NCBI RefSeq assembly: GCF_023109105.1 | Contig: NZ_JALDTZ010000009.1 | Location: forward strand, 10,864 to 74,863 | Direction: 5' to 3' | From: Streptococcus mitis | GTDB lineage: Bacteria; Bacillota; Bacilli; Lactobacillales; Streptococcaceae | Length of the DNA: 64,000 bases | Shown: one piece after another, positions 8,981-19,520 of the stretch | Position numbering within the stretch: the first letter of the stretch is position 1 | Layout: every line of letters starts with the position of its first letter | Translations under genes and position numbers: made by a program | Notes under the pieces: generated by a model | What the model saw: the letters and a program-made list of their open reading frames with translations, nothing else | Told to the model about the DNA's origin: nothing | The model's database searches: none

Positions 8981-9093
8981 AAACCTATATCTCCTATATC
9001 CTAGTTCACTATTATTATATTCCTTTGACAAAAATGCAAGCGATTACACAGGAGTGGTTTAAAAAATTTTAAACAAAATAGGAATTTATATCT

Positions 9094-9117
9094 GTTTTTT
9101 CTATTAGATTACGAATA
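9094..9117 (+). promoter_or_regulatory. Candidate ComX (SigX) late-competence promoter
   Basis: TACGAATA (9110-9117) is a perfect copy of the combox/cin-box that ComX uses as its -10 element. A run of six T lies just upstream, as in known comboxes. It points right, towards a 10-codon ORF with a strong ribosome site at 9136 and the lipoprotein at 9265. I do not recall this locus in the published core competence regulon of pneumococcus. Confidence 0.6.
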
Positions 9118-9135
9118 GAAGAGTAGGAGGAGTAA

Positions 9136-9168
9136 ATGTATCTAAAATATTTAAGATTTTTAAAATAG
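9136..9168 (+). CDS. Possible 10-residue peptide ORF (MYLKYLRFLK)
   Basis: ATG follows AGGAGGAG with a 3- to 5-base gap and opens a 10-codon frame ending in TAG. The peptide MYLKYLRFLK is hydrophobic and basic. It lies 18 bases after the perfect combox. It may be a translated peptide, a leader or chance; the unusually strong ribosome site so close to a competence promoter is the only support. Confidence 0.25.
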   Translation: MYLKYLRFLK

Positions 9169-9181
9169 TTTAGATAAATAG

Positions 9182-9210
9182 TTGACATATTTAATTCTCA
9201 ATGTTACAAT
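9182..9210 (+). promoter_or_regulatory. SigA promoter of the Ser-rich lipoprotein gene
   Basis: TTGACA (9182-9187), a 17-base spacer and TACAAT (9205-9210) with an extended TGT before it. This gives a leader of about 50 bases before the ATG at 9265, independent of the combox upstream. Confidence 0.8.
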
Positions 9211-9264
9211 TATATTACAAAAAGATTTCTTAATATTTCTAAAGTATAACAAAGGAGTGAAAAA

Positions 9265-9963
9265 ATGAAAAAGAAAACCTATATCAAATTGATGGCAGCG
9301 ACTGTATTGGCTTCTACCTTGCTATTAGGAGCTTGTGGAAATAAAGAGGAAACAACTCAAGCAAGCAGTTCTGTTAAGACAAGCCAATCATCAAGCTCTA
9401 AAGCAGCTTCTTCTAGCAAAGAAGGCAAGACTCAGAAGTCCTCAAGTTCAGCTTCATCTGAAAAGGCCAAGGCGTCTACCGAGCAGTCTTCAGCAAGTGC
9501 AACACCATCACAAGCGGCACCTGCAACAGAGCAAAGACAAGGTCAAGAAGTAGCTAATCAACAGTCTGCTAGTCAACAAACTCCTGCTCAGGCTCCTTCA
9601 ACTCAACAGGCTTCTCAAACTCAGTCTAACCAATCAAGCTATGATCCAACAACTGACCGCAAACTTCAAGACAAGCAAGCAGAGCAAAATAAACGATACA
9701 AGGGTGTTTTAACCATGGTAGATGGTGATTTCTCAGCTGCATCGGGCAATTGGAAGGGAGCCAATGGCGAAACCATCACAGTTTCATCAGGTGGTCAATT
9801 TACAGTAGAATCTGCTGATGGAAAGAAAGAAAACTACTCTATCAAAGGCTATTCTTATACTCTTGACGATGGTAAGTATAATGCCAAAATCGGTGGAGGA
9901 AAAATCATCCAAATTACAACAGGAGCGGATGGCAAGGTCTCCAGTGTTGCTTTGAGTCAATAA
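9265..9963 (+). CDS. Ser/Gln-rich lipoprotein with DUF6287-like C-terminal domain
   Basis: A 232-residue surface lipoprotein. The signal peptide ends with the lipobox LLGAC (Cys near 24). Residues about 30-130 are a low-complexity spacer rich in Ser, Gln, Ala and Thr, probably spanning the cell wall. The C-terminal about 85 residues (from GVLTMVDGDFSAASGNWKG) form a compact Gly-rich beta-type domain like the streptococcal DUF6287. Function is unknown. It stands alone behind its own SigA promoter with a BOX element just after the stop. Confidence 0.85.
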   Translation: MKKKTYIKLMAATVLASTLLLGACGNKEETTQASSSVKTSQSSSSKAASSSKEGKTQKSSSSASSEKAKASTEQSSASATPSQAAPATEQRQGQEVANQQSASQQTPAQAPSTQQASQTQSNQSSYDPTTDRKLQDKQAEQNKRYKGVLTMVDGDFSAASGNWKGANGETITVSSGGQFTVESADGKKENYSIKGYSYTLDDGKYNAKIGGGKIIQITTGADGKVSSVALSQ

Positions 9964-9964
9964 T

Positions 9965-10070
9965 AATACTCTTCGAAAATCAAATTCAAACCACGTCAAC
10001 GTCGCCTTGCCGTACTCAAGTACAGCCTGCAGCTAGTTTCCTAGTTTGCTCTTTGATTTTCATTGAGTAT
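9965..10070 (+). repeat. BOX element (boxA-boxC, no boxB)
   Basis: It starts ATACTCTTCGAAAATC, contains the GTCGCCTTGCCGTA core targeted by classical BOX typing, and ends with the boxC sequence TTTGATTTTCATTGAGTAT. The boxB module is missing. It sits immediately after the lipoprotein stop and may act as its 3' UTR. Confidence 0.92.
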
Positions 10071-10099
10071 AACTCTCAGTATTTGAATTTTTACAATCA

Positions 10100-10138
10100 A
10101 AAACCCGTAACCTTTAAGAGAGTTACGGGTTTTGGTCT
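10100..10138 (-). terminator. Bidirectional hairpin between the BOX element and dus
   Basis: AACCCGTAACC(T) and its inverse AGTTACGGGTTTT form a stem at about 10102-10135. Read on the minus strand it lies just after the dus stop; on the plus strand it could end lipoprotein/BOX transcripts. Confidence 0.6.
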
Positions 10139-10139
10139 A

Positions 10140-11120
10140 TTAAGCCTTATCCAATTGCAAGAGGGCTTCAATCTCTGCTAGGGTGCTAGCTTGTGAAATG
10201 GCTCCACGGAGTTTGGCAGCGCCAGATGTTCCACGGAGGTAGTGTGGAGCGAGGCCACGGAACTCACGAACTGCGACATTTTCCCCTTTGAGGTTAATCA
10301 ATCGTTTCAAGTGTTCGTAGGCGATTTTCATCTTGTCTTCAAAGGTCAAATCAGGAAGGATTTCTCCAGTTTCAAAGTAATGGTTGATTTGATTAAAGAG
10401 GTAAGGATTTCCCATGGCAGCGCGGCCAATCATGACTGCGTCAGCACCGACTTCTTCGATGCGTTGTTTGGCTTCTTGGACCGTACGGATATCACCGTTG
10501 GCGATAAATGGAATCTTGGTCAAAGCTTGAGCGACCTTGTGAAGGGTCTCAAGGTCTGCGTGACCTGTATACATTTGCTCACGGGTACGACCATGCATGG
10601 CGAGGGCAGAAACGCCTGCAGCTTCAGCAGCGAGGGCATTTTCAACTGCAAGAGATGGATCGGACCAGCCGGTACGCATTTTGACAGTAAGGGGGATATC
10701 AAGGACAGATTGGACCTTGTTGATGATAGAGTAGATCTTGTCTGGATCCTTGAGCCACATAGCGCCAGCTTCGTTCTTCACGATTTTGTTAACTGGGCAG
10801 CCCATGTTGATATCCACGATATCGGTTTTGGTGTTTTCTTGGATGAATTCTGCTGCGCGTGCTAGGCTGTCTTCATCACTACCAAAAAGTTGGATAGAGA
10901 CAGGGTTTTCGCCTTCATCGATATGAAGCATGTGCAGGGTTTTTTCGTTGTTGTATTGGATTCCCTTGTCAGAGACCATTTCCATGACAACGAGTCCAGC
11001 TCCGAGCTCTTTTGCAATAGTACGAAAGGCTGAGTTTGTCACACCAGCCATAGGCGCTAGAACGGTACGATTGGGAATCTCAACATTGCCAATCATAAAG
11101 GGTGTATTAAGATTTGTCAC
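10140..11120 (-). CDS. dus: tRNA-dihydrouridine synthase (DusB type)
   Basis: A 326-residue FMN enzyme that reduces uridines in the tRNA D-loop. The TIM-barrel N-terminus has [13 protein letters not shown], the catalytic cysteine is in [10 protein letters not shown], and the phosphate/FMN-binding part is IANGDIRT followed by [13 protein letters not shown]. The start chosen is GTG at 11120 (VTNLNTPF): GGAGG lies 9 bases upstream, while longer frames have no good site. It overlaps the end of hslO by 14 bases, so translation is probably coupled. Confidence 0.93.
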   Translation of the reverse strand: MTNLNTPFMIGNVEIPNRTVLAPMAGVTNSAFRTIAKELGAGLVVMEMVSDKGIQYNNEKTLHMLHIDEGENPVSIQLFGSDEDSLARAAEFIQENTKTDIVDINMGCPVNKIVKNEAGAMWLKDPDKIYSIINKVQSVLDIPLTVKMRTGWSDPSLAVENALAAEAAGVSALAMHGRTREQMYTGHADLETLHKVAQALTKIPFIANGDIRTVQEAKQRIEEVGADAVMIGRAAMGNPYLFNQINHYFETGEILPDLTFEDKMKIAYEHLKRLINLKGENVAVREFRGLAPHYLRGTSGAAKLRGAISQASTLAEIEALLQLDKA

Positions 11121-11979
11121 GAATGAGTTCCTCCAGGTCGTTTTCATCAAAGTTGTAAGTTGTTTGGCAGAATTGACAAGTGATTTCTGCCCCGTGATCT
11201 TCCTCTTTCATTTCCTGTAAGTCTGAGCTTGGAAGGCTGGCAAGAGCGTTCATAAAGCGCTCATGGCTACAGTCACATTGGAAACGGATTTCTTCTTCAG
11301 AAAGACGCTTGTAGGCCTCGTCACCGTAGATAGCCTTGAGGAGGGCTTCAATATGGTCTTCACTTTCTAGAAGAGTTGAGATAGCTGGCATTTCTTGGAT
11401 GCGTTTTTCAAAGCGAGCAATCTCTTCTTCCTTGGCTCCTGGCAAGACTTGAACTAGGAAACCACCTGCAACCTTAACCTTGTCTTCTTCGTCCAAAAGG
11501 ACATTGAGACCGACTGCTGAAGGCGTTTGTTGACTTTCAGTCAGGTAAAAGGCAAGGTCTTCGCCGATTTCTCCAGAGATGAGAGGAGTCATAGAGTTGT
11601 AAGGATTTCCAGTACCGTAGTCTGTGATAACGAGAAATTGACCATTTCCAACAAAAGGTCCGACTAGAACTTCACCAGTTGCAGTCTTTTTGATGTCAAC
11701 ACCAGGATTTTGAACATAGCCTTTGACATTCCCCTTGGTATCAGCGACCGTGATAATGGCACCTAGAGAGCTAGAGCCCAGCACTTTAACTGTTAGTTTG
11801 GTATTTCCTTTTTCATTGGCTGCGAGAATCTGGCTAGCGATAAGAGTTCGACCAAGTGCTACAGTTGAGCTAGCTTGGGTTTGGTGTTTTTCTTGAGCAG
11901 TGCGGACTGTTTCTGTGCTGTCAAGGACAAAAGCACGAAAGGCTCCGCTTTCTGATATAGTTTTAATAATTTTATCCAT
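11107..11979 (-). CDS. hslO: Hsp33 redox-regulated chaperone
   Basis: A 290-residue holdase chaperone switched on by oxidative unfolding. The core begins [17 protein letters not shown], a typical Hsp33 start. The C-terminal zinc redox switch is intact: a CDC motif ([10 protein letters not shown]) and about 30 residues later CQFC. The frame is open 71 codons further upstream, but that extension is not Hsp33-like and the ATG at 11979 gives the usual length. It is the first gene of an hslO-dus pair, divergent from the Mga-like regulator. Confidence 0.94.
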   Translation of the reverse strand: MDKIIKTISESGAFRAFVLDSTETVRTAQEKHQTQASSTVALGRTLIASQILAANEKGNTKLTVKVLGSSSLGAIITVADTKGNVKGYVQNPGVDIKKTATGEVLVGPFVGNGQFLVITDYGTGNPYNSMTPLISGEIGEDLAFYLTESQQTPSAVGLNVLLDEEDKVKVAGGFLVQVLPGAKEEEIARFEKRIQEMPAISTLLESEDHIEALLKAIYGDEAYKRLSEEEIRFQCDCSHERFMNALASLPSSDLQEMKEEDHGAEITCQFCQTTYNFDENDLEELIRDKS

Positions 11980-12143
11980 AGCTACCATTTTAGCATAAAA
12001 ATGCCCAAAGGGGGAGCCGTGTGTTTGCTGATTTTTAGGATAATGGACCAGGAAATCAGCATGAAAATAAAAAGAGAAACAGATTATTTCAGCATTTCTA
12101 AGATTTATGCTATGCTTAAGGTAGAAAATGAAAGGGGTAACAA

Positions 12144-13571
12144 ATGTATTTAGGAGATTTGATGGAAAAGGCTGAATCTGGCCAATTTTCAATCCTTTCC
12201 TTTCTATTACAAGAGTCTCAGACGACCGTCAAGGCTGTAATGGAGGAAACAGGATTTTCAAAAGCAACTCTAACCAAATATGTCACCCTGCTCAATGACA
12301 AGGCTTTGGATAGTGGCTTAGAGCTGAATATTCACTTAGAAGATGAAAATCTGCGTCTATCGATCGGTGCAGCTACCAAGGGGAGAGATATTCGGAGCTT
12401 GTTTTTGGAGAATGCTGTTAAATACCAGATTTTGGTTTATCTTCTCTACCACCAACAGTTTTTAGCCCATCAGCTGGCTCAAGAATTGATGATTAGTGAG
12501 GCTACACTTGGTCGCCACTTAGCTAGCTTAAATCAGATTTTGTCAGAATTTGATTTATCCATCCAGAATGGACGTTGGCGAGGTCCAGAGCATCAGATTC
12601 GCTATTTCTATTTCTGTCTTTTCCGCAAGGTCTGGTCGAGTCAGGAATGGGAAGGTCACATGCAGAAACCAGAGAGAAAACAGGAGATTGCCACTTTAGA
12701 AGAAATCTGCGGTGCAAGTTTGTCTTCGGGTCAGAAATTGGACTTGGTTCTCTGGGCTCATATCAGTCAACAGCGTCTTCGGGTCAATGCCTGTCAGTTT
12801 CAAGTCATAGAAGAGAAAATGCGAGGGTATTTTGACAATATTTTCTACCTTCGTTTGCACCGAAAGGCTCCGTCCTTTTTTGCTGGGCAACACCTTCCTC
12901 TCGGAATTGAGGATGGAGAGATGATGATTTTCTTCTCATTTCTCCTATCTCATCGTATTCTTCCTCTTCATACTATGGAGTATATTCTTGGTTTTGGAGG
13001 GCAGTTGGCAGCTTTACTGACGCAATTGATTCAAGAAATGAAGAAGGAGGAACTATTGGGGGACTATACAGAGGACCATGTCACCTATGAACTCAGTCAG
13101 CTTTGTGCTCAAGTCTATCTATATAAGGGTTATATCTTACAGGACCGCTATAAGTACCAGTTAGAGAATCGTCATCCTTATTTGCTGATGGAACATGATT
13201 TTAAAGAGACAGCAGAAGAGATTTTTCATGCTCTACCTGCCTTTCATCAGGGGACGGATTTGGATAAGAAAATTCTCTGGGAATGGCTCCAGTTAATTGA
13301 ATATATGGCTGAAAACGGTGGCCAGCATATGCGGATTGGTCTGGATTTGACATCTGGTTTTCTTGTCTTTTCAAGGATGGCCGCCATTTTGAAACGGTAT
13401 TTGGAATACAATCGTTTTATTACCATTGAAGCCTATGACCGAACTCGACATTATGATTTGCTGGTTACCAATAACCCGATTCATAAGAAGGAACAGACTC
13501 CAGTTTATTATTTAAAAAACGACTTGGATTTGGAAGATTTGGCAGGGATTCGTCAGTTATTATTCACTTAA
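12144..13571 (+). CDS. Mga-family transcriptional regulator
   Basis: A 475-residue regulator. Two N-terminal helix-turn-helix segments are visible: about residues 28-52 ([16 protein letters not shown]) and about 110-135 ([20 protein letters not shown]), matching the HTH-Mga arrangement. The rest is a long PRD/EIIB-like helical part typical of Mga and AtxA proteins, which sense sugar phosphorylation state in some members. The start follows AAAGGGGTAAC. It lies directly before glpK in the same direction, separated by a terminator and a new promoter, so glycerol genes are plausible targets. The target is inference from position. Confidence 0.82.
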   Translation: MYLGDLMEKAESGQFSILSFLLQESQTTVKAVMEETGFSKATLTKYVTLLNDKALDSGLELNIHLEDENLRLSIGAATKGRDIRSLFLENAVKYQILVYLLYHQQFLAHQLAQELMISEATLGRHLASLNQILSEFDLSIQNGRWRGPEHQIRYFYFCLFRKVWSSQEWEGHMQKPERKQEIATLEEICGASLSSGQKLDLVLWAHISQQRLRVNACQFQVIEEKMRGYFDNIFYLRLHRKAPSFFAGQHLPLGIEDGEMMIFFSFLLSHRILPLHTMEYILGFGGQLAALLTQLIQEMKKEELLGDYTEDHVTYELSQLCAQVYLYKGYILQDRYKYQLENRHPYLLMEHDFKETAEEIFHALPAFHQGTDLDKKILWEWLQLIEYMAENGGQHMRIGLDLTSGFLVFSRMAAILKRYLEYNRFITIEAYDRTRHYDLLVTNNPIHKKEQTPVYYLKNDLDLEDLAGIRQLLFT

Positions 13572-13573
13572 AA

Positions 13574-13598
13574 GGCTTGGTTCTTCCAGGTCTTTTTT
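13574..13598 (+). terminator. Intrinsic terminator after the Mga-like gene
   Basis: GGCTTGG pairs with CCAGGTC using two G-T pairs, followed by six T. Confidence 0.75.
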
Positions 13599-13645
13599 GT
13601 GAAATTCGCACAATCTCCTCACATTTTTTTAAAAATTAAAAAAAG

Positions 13646-13679
13646 TTGATAAACAGGAAAGCGCTTTATTTTGTATACT
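13646..13679 (+). promoter_or_regulatory. glpK promoter region with imperfect cre site
   Basis: TATACT (13674-13679) is a good -10; TTGATA lies 22 bases upstream, too far to be a normal -35. The intervening GGAAAGCGCTTTATT (within 13655-13670) carries the palindromic cre core AAAGCGCTTT but deviates at three positions from the full consensus. CcpA repression of glycerol use is well known in this group and would fit. Confidence 0.55.
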
Positions 13680-13718
13680 AGTAAGTGTAAAGAGGAAACA
13701 TCCTCAAGATCTTTATGA

Positions 13719-15239
<1,521 letters not shown>

Positions 15240-15280
15240 TACTGGAAGAATAAAGCGACTCAGTTAGAAAGTGTGTAAAT

Positions 15281-17107
15281 ATGGAATTTTCAAAGAAAAC
15301 ACGTGAATTATCAATTAAAAAAATGCAGGAACGTACCCTGGACCTCTTGATTATCGGTGGAGGAATCACAGGGGCTGGTGTAGCTTTACAGGCAGCAGCT
15401 AGTGGTCTAGATACTGGTTTGATTGAAATGCAGGACTTCGCAGAAGGAACATCCAGCCGTTCAACAAAATTGGTTCACGGCGGTCTTCGTTACCTCAAAC
15501 AATTCGACGTAGAAGTGGTATCAGATACAGTTTCAGAACGTGCAGTGGTACAACAAATTGCTCCACACATTCCAAAACCGGACCCAATGCTCTTGCCAGT
15601 TTATGAAGAAGAAGGAGCAACCTTTAGCCTCTTTCGTCTCAAAGTAGCCATGGACTTGTATGACCTTTTGGCAGGAGTTAACAACACACCAGCTGCTAAC
15701 AAGGTTTTGAGCAAGGAAGAAGTCTTGGAACGCCAGCCAAACTTGAAGAAAGAAGGTTTGGTAGGAGGTGGGGTCTATCTTGACTTCCGTAACAACGATG
15801 CGCGTCTTGTGATTGAAAACATCAAACGTGCCAACCAAGACGGTGCCCTCATTGCTAACCACGTGAAGGCAGAAGGCTTCCTCTTTGACGAAAGTGGCAA
15901 GATTACAGGTGTTGTAGCTCGTGATTTGTTGACAGACCAAGTCTTTGAAATCAAGGCCCGTCTGGTTATCAATACAACAGGTCCTTGGAGCGACAAGGTA
16001 CGCAATTTGTCTAATATGGGAACCCAATTCTCACAAATGCGTCCAACTAAGGGAGTTCACTTGGTAGTGGATTCAAGCAAGATCAAGGTTTCACAGCCAG
16101 TTTACTTTGATACAGGTTTGGGTGATGGCCGTATGGTCTTTGTTCTCCCACGTGAAAACAAGACTTACTTTGGTACAACGGATACAGACTACACAGGTGA
16201 TTTGGAACATCCAAAAGTAACTCAAGAAGATGTAGATTACCTACTTGGTATTGTCAACAACCGCTTCCCAGAAGCGAATATTACAGTTGCTGACATTGAA
16301 AGTAGCTGGGCAGGTCTTCGTCCATTGATCGCAGGCAATAGCGCTTCTGACTATAATGGAGGAAATAACGGTACAATCAGTGATGAAAGCTTTAACAACT
16401 TGATTGCGACTGTTGAATCTTATCTCTCTAAAGAAAAAACGCGTGAAGATGTTGAGTCTGCTGTCAGCAAACTTGAAAGTAGCACATCTGAGAAGCATTT
16501 GGATCCATCTGCAGTTTCTCGTGGTTCTAGCTTGGACCGAGACGATAATGGTCTCTTGACCCTTGCTGGTGGTAAAATCACAGACTACCGTAAGATGGCT
16601 GAAGGAGCTATGGAGCGCGTGGTTGACATCCTCAAATCAGAATTTGACCGTAGCTTTAAACTCATCAATTCTAAGACTTACCCTGTTTCAGGTGGGGAAT
16701 TGAACCCAGCAAATGTGGACTCAGAAATCGAAGCCTTTGCGCAACTTGGAGTGTCACGTGGTTTGGATAGCAAGGAAGCTCATTACCTAGCAAATCTTTA
16801 CGGTTCAAATGCACCGAAGGTCTTTGCTCTTGCTCATAGTTTGGAACAAGCACCAGGACTCAGCTTGGCAGATACCTTGTCCCTTCACTATGCAATGCGC
16901 AACGAGTTGGCTCTTAGCCCGGTTGACTTCCTTCTTCGTCGTACCAACCACATGCTCTTTATGCGTGATAGTTTGGATAGCATCGTTGAACCAGTTTTGA
17001 ATGAAATGGGACGATTCTATGATTGGTCAGAAGAAGAAAAAGCAGGCTATCGTGCGGATGTCGAAGCGGCTCTCGCTAACAACGATTTAGCAGAATTAAA
17101 AAATTAA
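15281..17107 (+). CDS. glpO: Alpha-glycerophosphate oxidase
   Basis: A 608-residue FAD enzyme that oxidises glycerol 3-phosphate to dihydroxyacetone phosphate with oxygen and releases hydrogen peroxide. The dinucleotide motif is IIGGGITGAGVALQAA near residue 25. TSSRSTKLVHGGLRYL and the FGTTDTDYTG segment are typical of the GlpO/GlpD family. The extra insertion of about 50 residues near 390-430 that separates streptococcal oxidase from bacterial dehydrogenase is present (ESYLSKEKTREDVESAV). It is 41 bases after glpK. It is a major peroxide source and supplies glycolysis. Confidence 0.95.
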   Translation: MEFSKKTRELSIKKMQERTLDLLIIGGGITGAGVALQAAASGLDTGLIEMQDFAEGTSSRSTKLVHGGLRYLKQFDVEVVSDTVSERAVVQQIAPHIPKPDPMLLPVYEEEGATFSLFRLKVAMDLYDLLAGVNNTPAANKVLSKEEVLERQPNLKKEGLVGGGVYLDFRNNDARLVIENIKRANQDGALIANHVKAEGFLFDESGKITGVVARDLLTDQVFEIKARLVINTTGPWSDKVRNLSNMGTQFSQMRPTKGVHLVVDSSKIKVSQPVYFDTGLGDGRMVFVLPRENKTYFGTTDTDYTGDLEHPKVTQEDVDYLLGIVNNRFPEANITVADIESSWAGLRPLIAGNSASDYNGGNNGTISDESFNNLIATVESYLSKEKTREDVESAVSKLESSTSEKHLDPSAVSRGSSLDRDDNGLLTLAGGKITDYRKMAEGAMERVVDILKSEFDRSFKLINSKTYPVSGGELNPANVDSEIEAFAQLGVSRGLDSKEAHYLANLYGSNAPKVFALAHSLEQAPGLSLADTLSLHYAMRNELALSPVDFLLRRTNHMLFMRDSLDSIVEPVLNEMGRFYDWSEEEKAGYRADVEAALANNDLAELKN

Positions 17108-17118
17108 GAAAAAATAAA

Positions 17119-17160
17119 AGAGGTGGAGGGCAGCATTCCTTGCCGCCCGCCCCTTCTTTT
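17119..17160 (+). terminator. Strong hairpin between glpO and glpF, possible attenuator
   Basis: GGGCAGC (17128-17134) pairs with GCCGCCC (17142-17148) with one mismatch, extended outward by GG/CC pairs, and TTCTTTTT follows. It lies within the operon, 17 bases before the glpF start, so it would lower glpF expression relative to glpK and glpO. Confidence 0.6.
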
Positions 17161-17176
17161 TAATGGAGACAGAAAG

Positions 17177-17881
17177 ATGATGAATGAATTATTTGGAGAA
17201 TTTCTAGGGACTTTAATCCTTATTCTTCTAGGAAATGGTGTTGTAGCAGGTGTGGTTCTTCCTAAAACCAAGAGCAACAATGCCGGTTGGATTGTGATTA
17301 CTATGGGTTGGGGGATTGCAGTTGCGGTTGCAGTCTTTGTATCTGGAAAACTCAGTCCAGCTCATTTAAACCCAGCTGTGACAATTGGTGTGGCTTTAAA
17401 AGGTGACTTACCTTGGGCTTCAGTATTCCCTTATATCCTAGCTCAGTTTGCAGGAGCTATGTTTGGTCAGATTTTGGTTTGGTTGCAATTCAAACCTCAC
17501 TATGAGGCAGAAGAAAATGCAGGAAATATTTTGGCTACTTTTAGCACAGGACCAGCTATCAAAGATACTGTATCAAACTTGATTAGTGAAATCCTTGGAA
17601 CCTTTGTATTGGTATTGACAATCTTTGCCTTGGGACTTTATGACCTTCAAGCAGGAATCGGAACCTTTGCAGTGGGAACATTGATTGTCGGTATCGGTCT
17701 ATCACTAGGTGGGACAACAGGTTATGCCTTGAACCCTGCGCGTGACCTTGGACCTCGTATCATGCACAGTATCCTTCCAATTTCAAACAAGGGAGACGGA
17801 GACTGGTCTTACGCTTGGATCCCTGTTGTGGGACCTGTTATCGGTGCAGTCTTGGCCGTGCTTGTATTCTCACTTTTCTAA
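17177..17881 (+). CDS. glpF: Glycerol uptake facilitator
   Basis: A 234-residue aquaglyceroporin with six membrane spans. Both pore boxes are present as LNPAVT and LNPARD (the latter with the Arg/Asp of glycerol-type channels). It lets glycerol diffuse in for GlpK. ATG at 17177 follows GGAGACAGAA; a second ATG follows at once at 17180. The frame remains open to 17123 but that stretch forms the hairpin and is not protein-like. A terminator follows the gene. Confidence 0.95.
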   Translation: MMNELFGEFLGTLILILLGNGVVAGVVLPKTKSNNAGWIVITMGWGIAVAVAVFVSGKLSPAHLNPAVTIGVALKGDLPWASVFPYILAQFAGAMFGQILVWLQFKPHYEAEENAGNILATFSTGPAIKDTVSNLISEILGTFVLVLTIFALGLYDLQAGIGTFAVGTLIVGIGLSLGGTTGYALNPARDLGPRIMHSILPISNKGDGDWSYAWIPVVGPVIGAVLAVLVFSLF

Positions 17882-17904
17882 TCTAGAAAACAATTATGTT
17901 GATA

Positions 17905-17934
17905 GGGCTTGAGATGAAAATCTCAGGCTTTTTC
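17905..17934 (+). terminator. Intrinsic terminator of the glp operon
   Basis: GGCTTGAGAT pairs with ATCTCAGGC across GAAA, followed by TTTTT. Confidence 0.85.
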
Positions 17935-18030
17935 ATGTGAAAACCATCACTTTTGTTTTCTGCTATTTTATGCTAAAATATTAAAAATCAAATTTAATTC
18001 CAAAGTTGGCAACTAAGATAGGAGAGCTGT

Positions 18031-19209
18031 ATGTCTAATTCATTTATCAAGTTGTTAGTCTCTCAATTGTTTTCGAATTTAGCAGATATTTTCTTTAGAG
18101 TAACAATCATTGCTAACATATACATTATTTCAAAATCAGTAATTGCCACATCACTAGTTCCCATTTTAATAGGGATATCCTCTTTTGTTGCGAGTCTTTT
18201 AGTTCCTTTGGTTACTAAAAGGTTAGCGCTAAATAGGGTTTTATCTTTATCCCAATTTGGAAAGACTATATTATTGACGATATTGGTAGGAATGTTTACC
18301 GTAATGCAATCAGTAGCGCCTTCGGTAATCTATCTATTTGTTGTTGCAATTTCCATATTAGATGGTTGTGCAGCACCTGTTTCCTATGCTATTGTGCCGC
18401 GCTATGCGACTGATTTGGGTAAGGCTAACTCAGCCTTATCAATGAGTGGTGAAGCCGTTCAATTGGTGGGGTGGGGGTTAGGTGGACTCTTGTTTGCAAC
18501 AATTGGTCTGTTACCTACCACGTTTATAATTTTAATGTTGTATATAATTTCTAGCTTTCTGATGTTATTTCTTCCTAACGCTGAAGTGGAGGTGTTAGAG
18601 TCAGAAACTAATCTTGAAATTTTGCTCAAAGGTTGGAAGTTGGTTGCTAGAGATCCTAGATTGAGACTTTTTGTATCAGCAAATTTATTTGAAATTTTCT
18701 CAAATACAATTTGGGTTTCTTCCATTATGCTTGTTTTTGTAACGGAGTTATTAAATAAAACGGAAAGTTACTGGGGATATTCTAATACAGCATACTCTAT
18801 TGGTATTATAATTAGTGGCTTAATTGCTTTTAGTCTATCTGAAAAGTTCCTCGCTGCTAAATGGGAAAGTATTCTTTTTCCTCTAGTAGCCATGGCAATA
18901 GTGACACTGACTATTCTATATTTTCCAAACGCACAGATGTTTTTAGTATTTTCAGCTTTAGTTGGTATGTTATCGCAACTAAAAGAAGTTCCTGAAAGTG
19001 TATTTCTTCAGGAAACAGTAGAGGAAAATCATTTGGTTAATGTCTATTCCGTTCTTGAAGTGATTTCGACACTATCATTTTCAGTATTTGTTTTGCTAAT
19101 GAGCTATATTACTGAGAGTTTTGGTATTAGCATAAGTTTTTGGCTATCAGCCATTTGTCTGATGATAGAAGCTGTTTTAATTTATATCAGACGAGACTAT
19201 TTTAAATGA
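18031..19209 (+). CDS. MFS transporter, AT-rich, possibly acquired
   Basis: A 392-residue protein with about twelve hydrophobic spans, lacking any soluble domain. It resembles the macrolide-efflux/uncharacterised branch of MFS (starts FIKLLVSQLFSNLADIFFRV) but I cannot name a substrate. Codon use is clearly more AT-rich than the neighbouring glp and dlt genes (many ATA and TTA codons), which suggests later transfer. It has its own TGCTAAAAT extended -10 at about 17971-17979 and GGAGAG before the ATG, and ends in a repeat-type hairpin. Confidence 0.8.
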   Translation: MSNSFIKLLVSQLFSNLADIFFRVTIIANIYIISKSVIATSLVPILIGISSFVASLLVPLVTKRLALNRVLSLSQFGKTILLTILVGMFTVMQSVAPSVIYLFVVAISILDGCAAPVSYAIVPRYATDLGKANSALSMSGEAVQLVGWGLGGLLFATIGLLPTTFIILMLYIISSFLMLFLPNAEVEVLESETNLEILLKGWKLVARDPRLRLFVSANLFEIFSNTIWVSSIMLVFVTELLNKTESYWGYSNTAYSIGIIISGLIAFSLSEKFLAAKWESILFPLVAMAIVTLTILYFPNAQMFLVFSALVGMLSQLKEVPESVFLQETVEENHLVNVYSVLEVISTLSFSVFVLLMSYITESFGISISFWLSAICLMIEAVLIYIRRDYFK

Positions 19210-19237
19210 GAGACGGATTAAAAAGTCTTTAAAAATC

Positions 19238-19290
19238 AGAAAAGCGCATAGTATCAGGTATTGAAAAAACTTGATATTGTGCGTTTTGTT
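19238..19290 (+). repeat. Terminator-like interspersed hairpin repeat, copy 1
   Basis: AAAAGCGCATAGTATCAGGT and the inverse ACTTGATATTGTGCGTTTT form a long stem around a short A-rich loop, followed by T-rich sequence. Related copies occur at 28071-28118 and, cut short, at 63896-63925. It probably ends the MFS transcript and belongs to a terminator-like repeat family (SPRITE-like). Family assignment is from memory. Confidence 0.6.
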
Positions 19291-19420
19291 ATGGGAAGAT
19301 TTACTTCGTTGTCTCCTGAAATGGAGTTTTGAACCAGGATCACTCTATTTAAAATATACATAGAAAAACCGCATAATCCTTAAAATAAGCTGAAATCTAG
19401 TGAAAATCTACGGTAAACGA

Positions 19421-19450
19421 TTGAAAAAATACTATATAAAGTGGTACAAT
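19421..19450 (+). promoter_or_regulatory. dlt operon promoter
   Basis: TTGAAA (19421-19426), an 18-base spacer and TACAAT (19445-19450) preceded by an extended TGG. It lies 70 bases before dltX. The rest of 19290-19420 shows no gene. Confidence 0.8.
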
Positions 19451-19520
19451 GGTAGAAAAATAAGCTAGTAAGAATCACTCTTATTTTAGCGAAAAATTAC
19501 AGAAATGAATGGTTTTCTTG

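Noticed and set aside
10242..10865. 207-residue ORF antisense to dus
   Set aside because: Antisense shadow of a conserved enzyme; composition is atypical and there is no start signal.
11980..12192. 71-codon N-terminal extension of hslO
   Set aside because: The extension is not Hsp33-like and overlaps the divergent regulator start; ATG at 11979 gives the normal length.
15533..16027. 164-residue ORF antisense to glpO
   Set aside because: Antisense shadow; Cys- and Phe-rich translation typical of non-coding frames.
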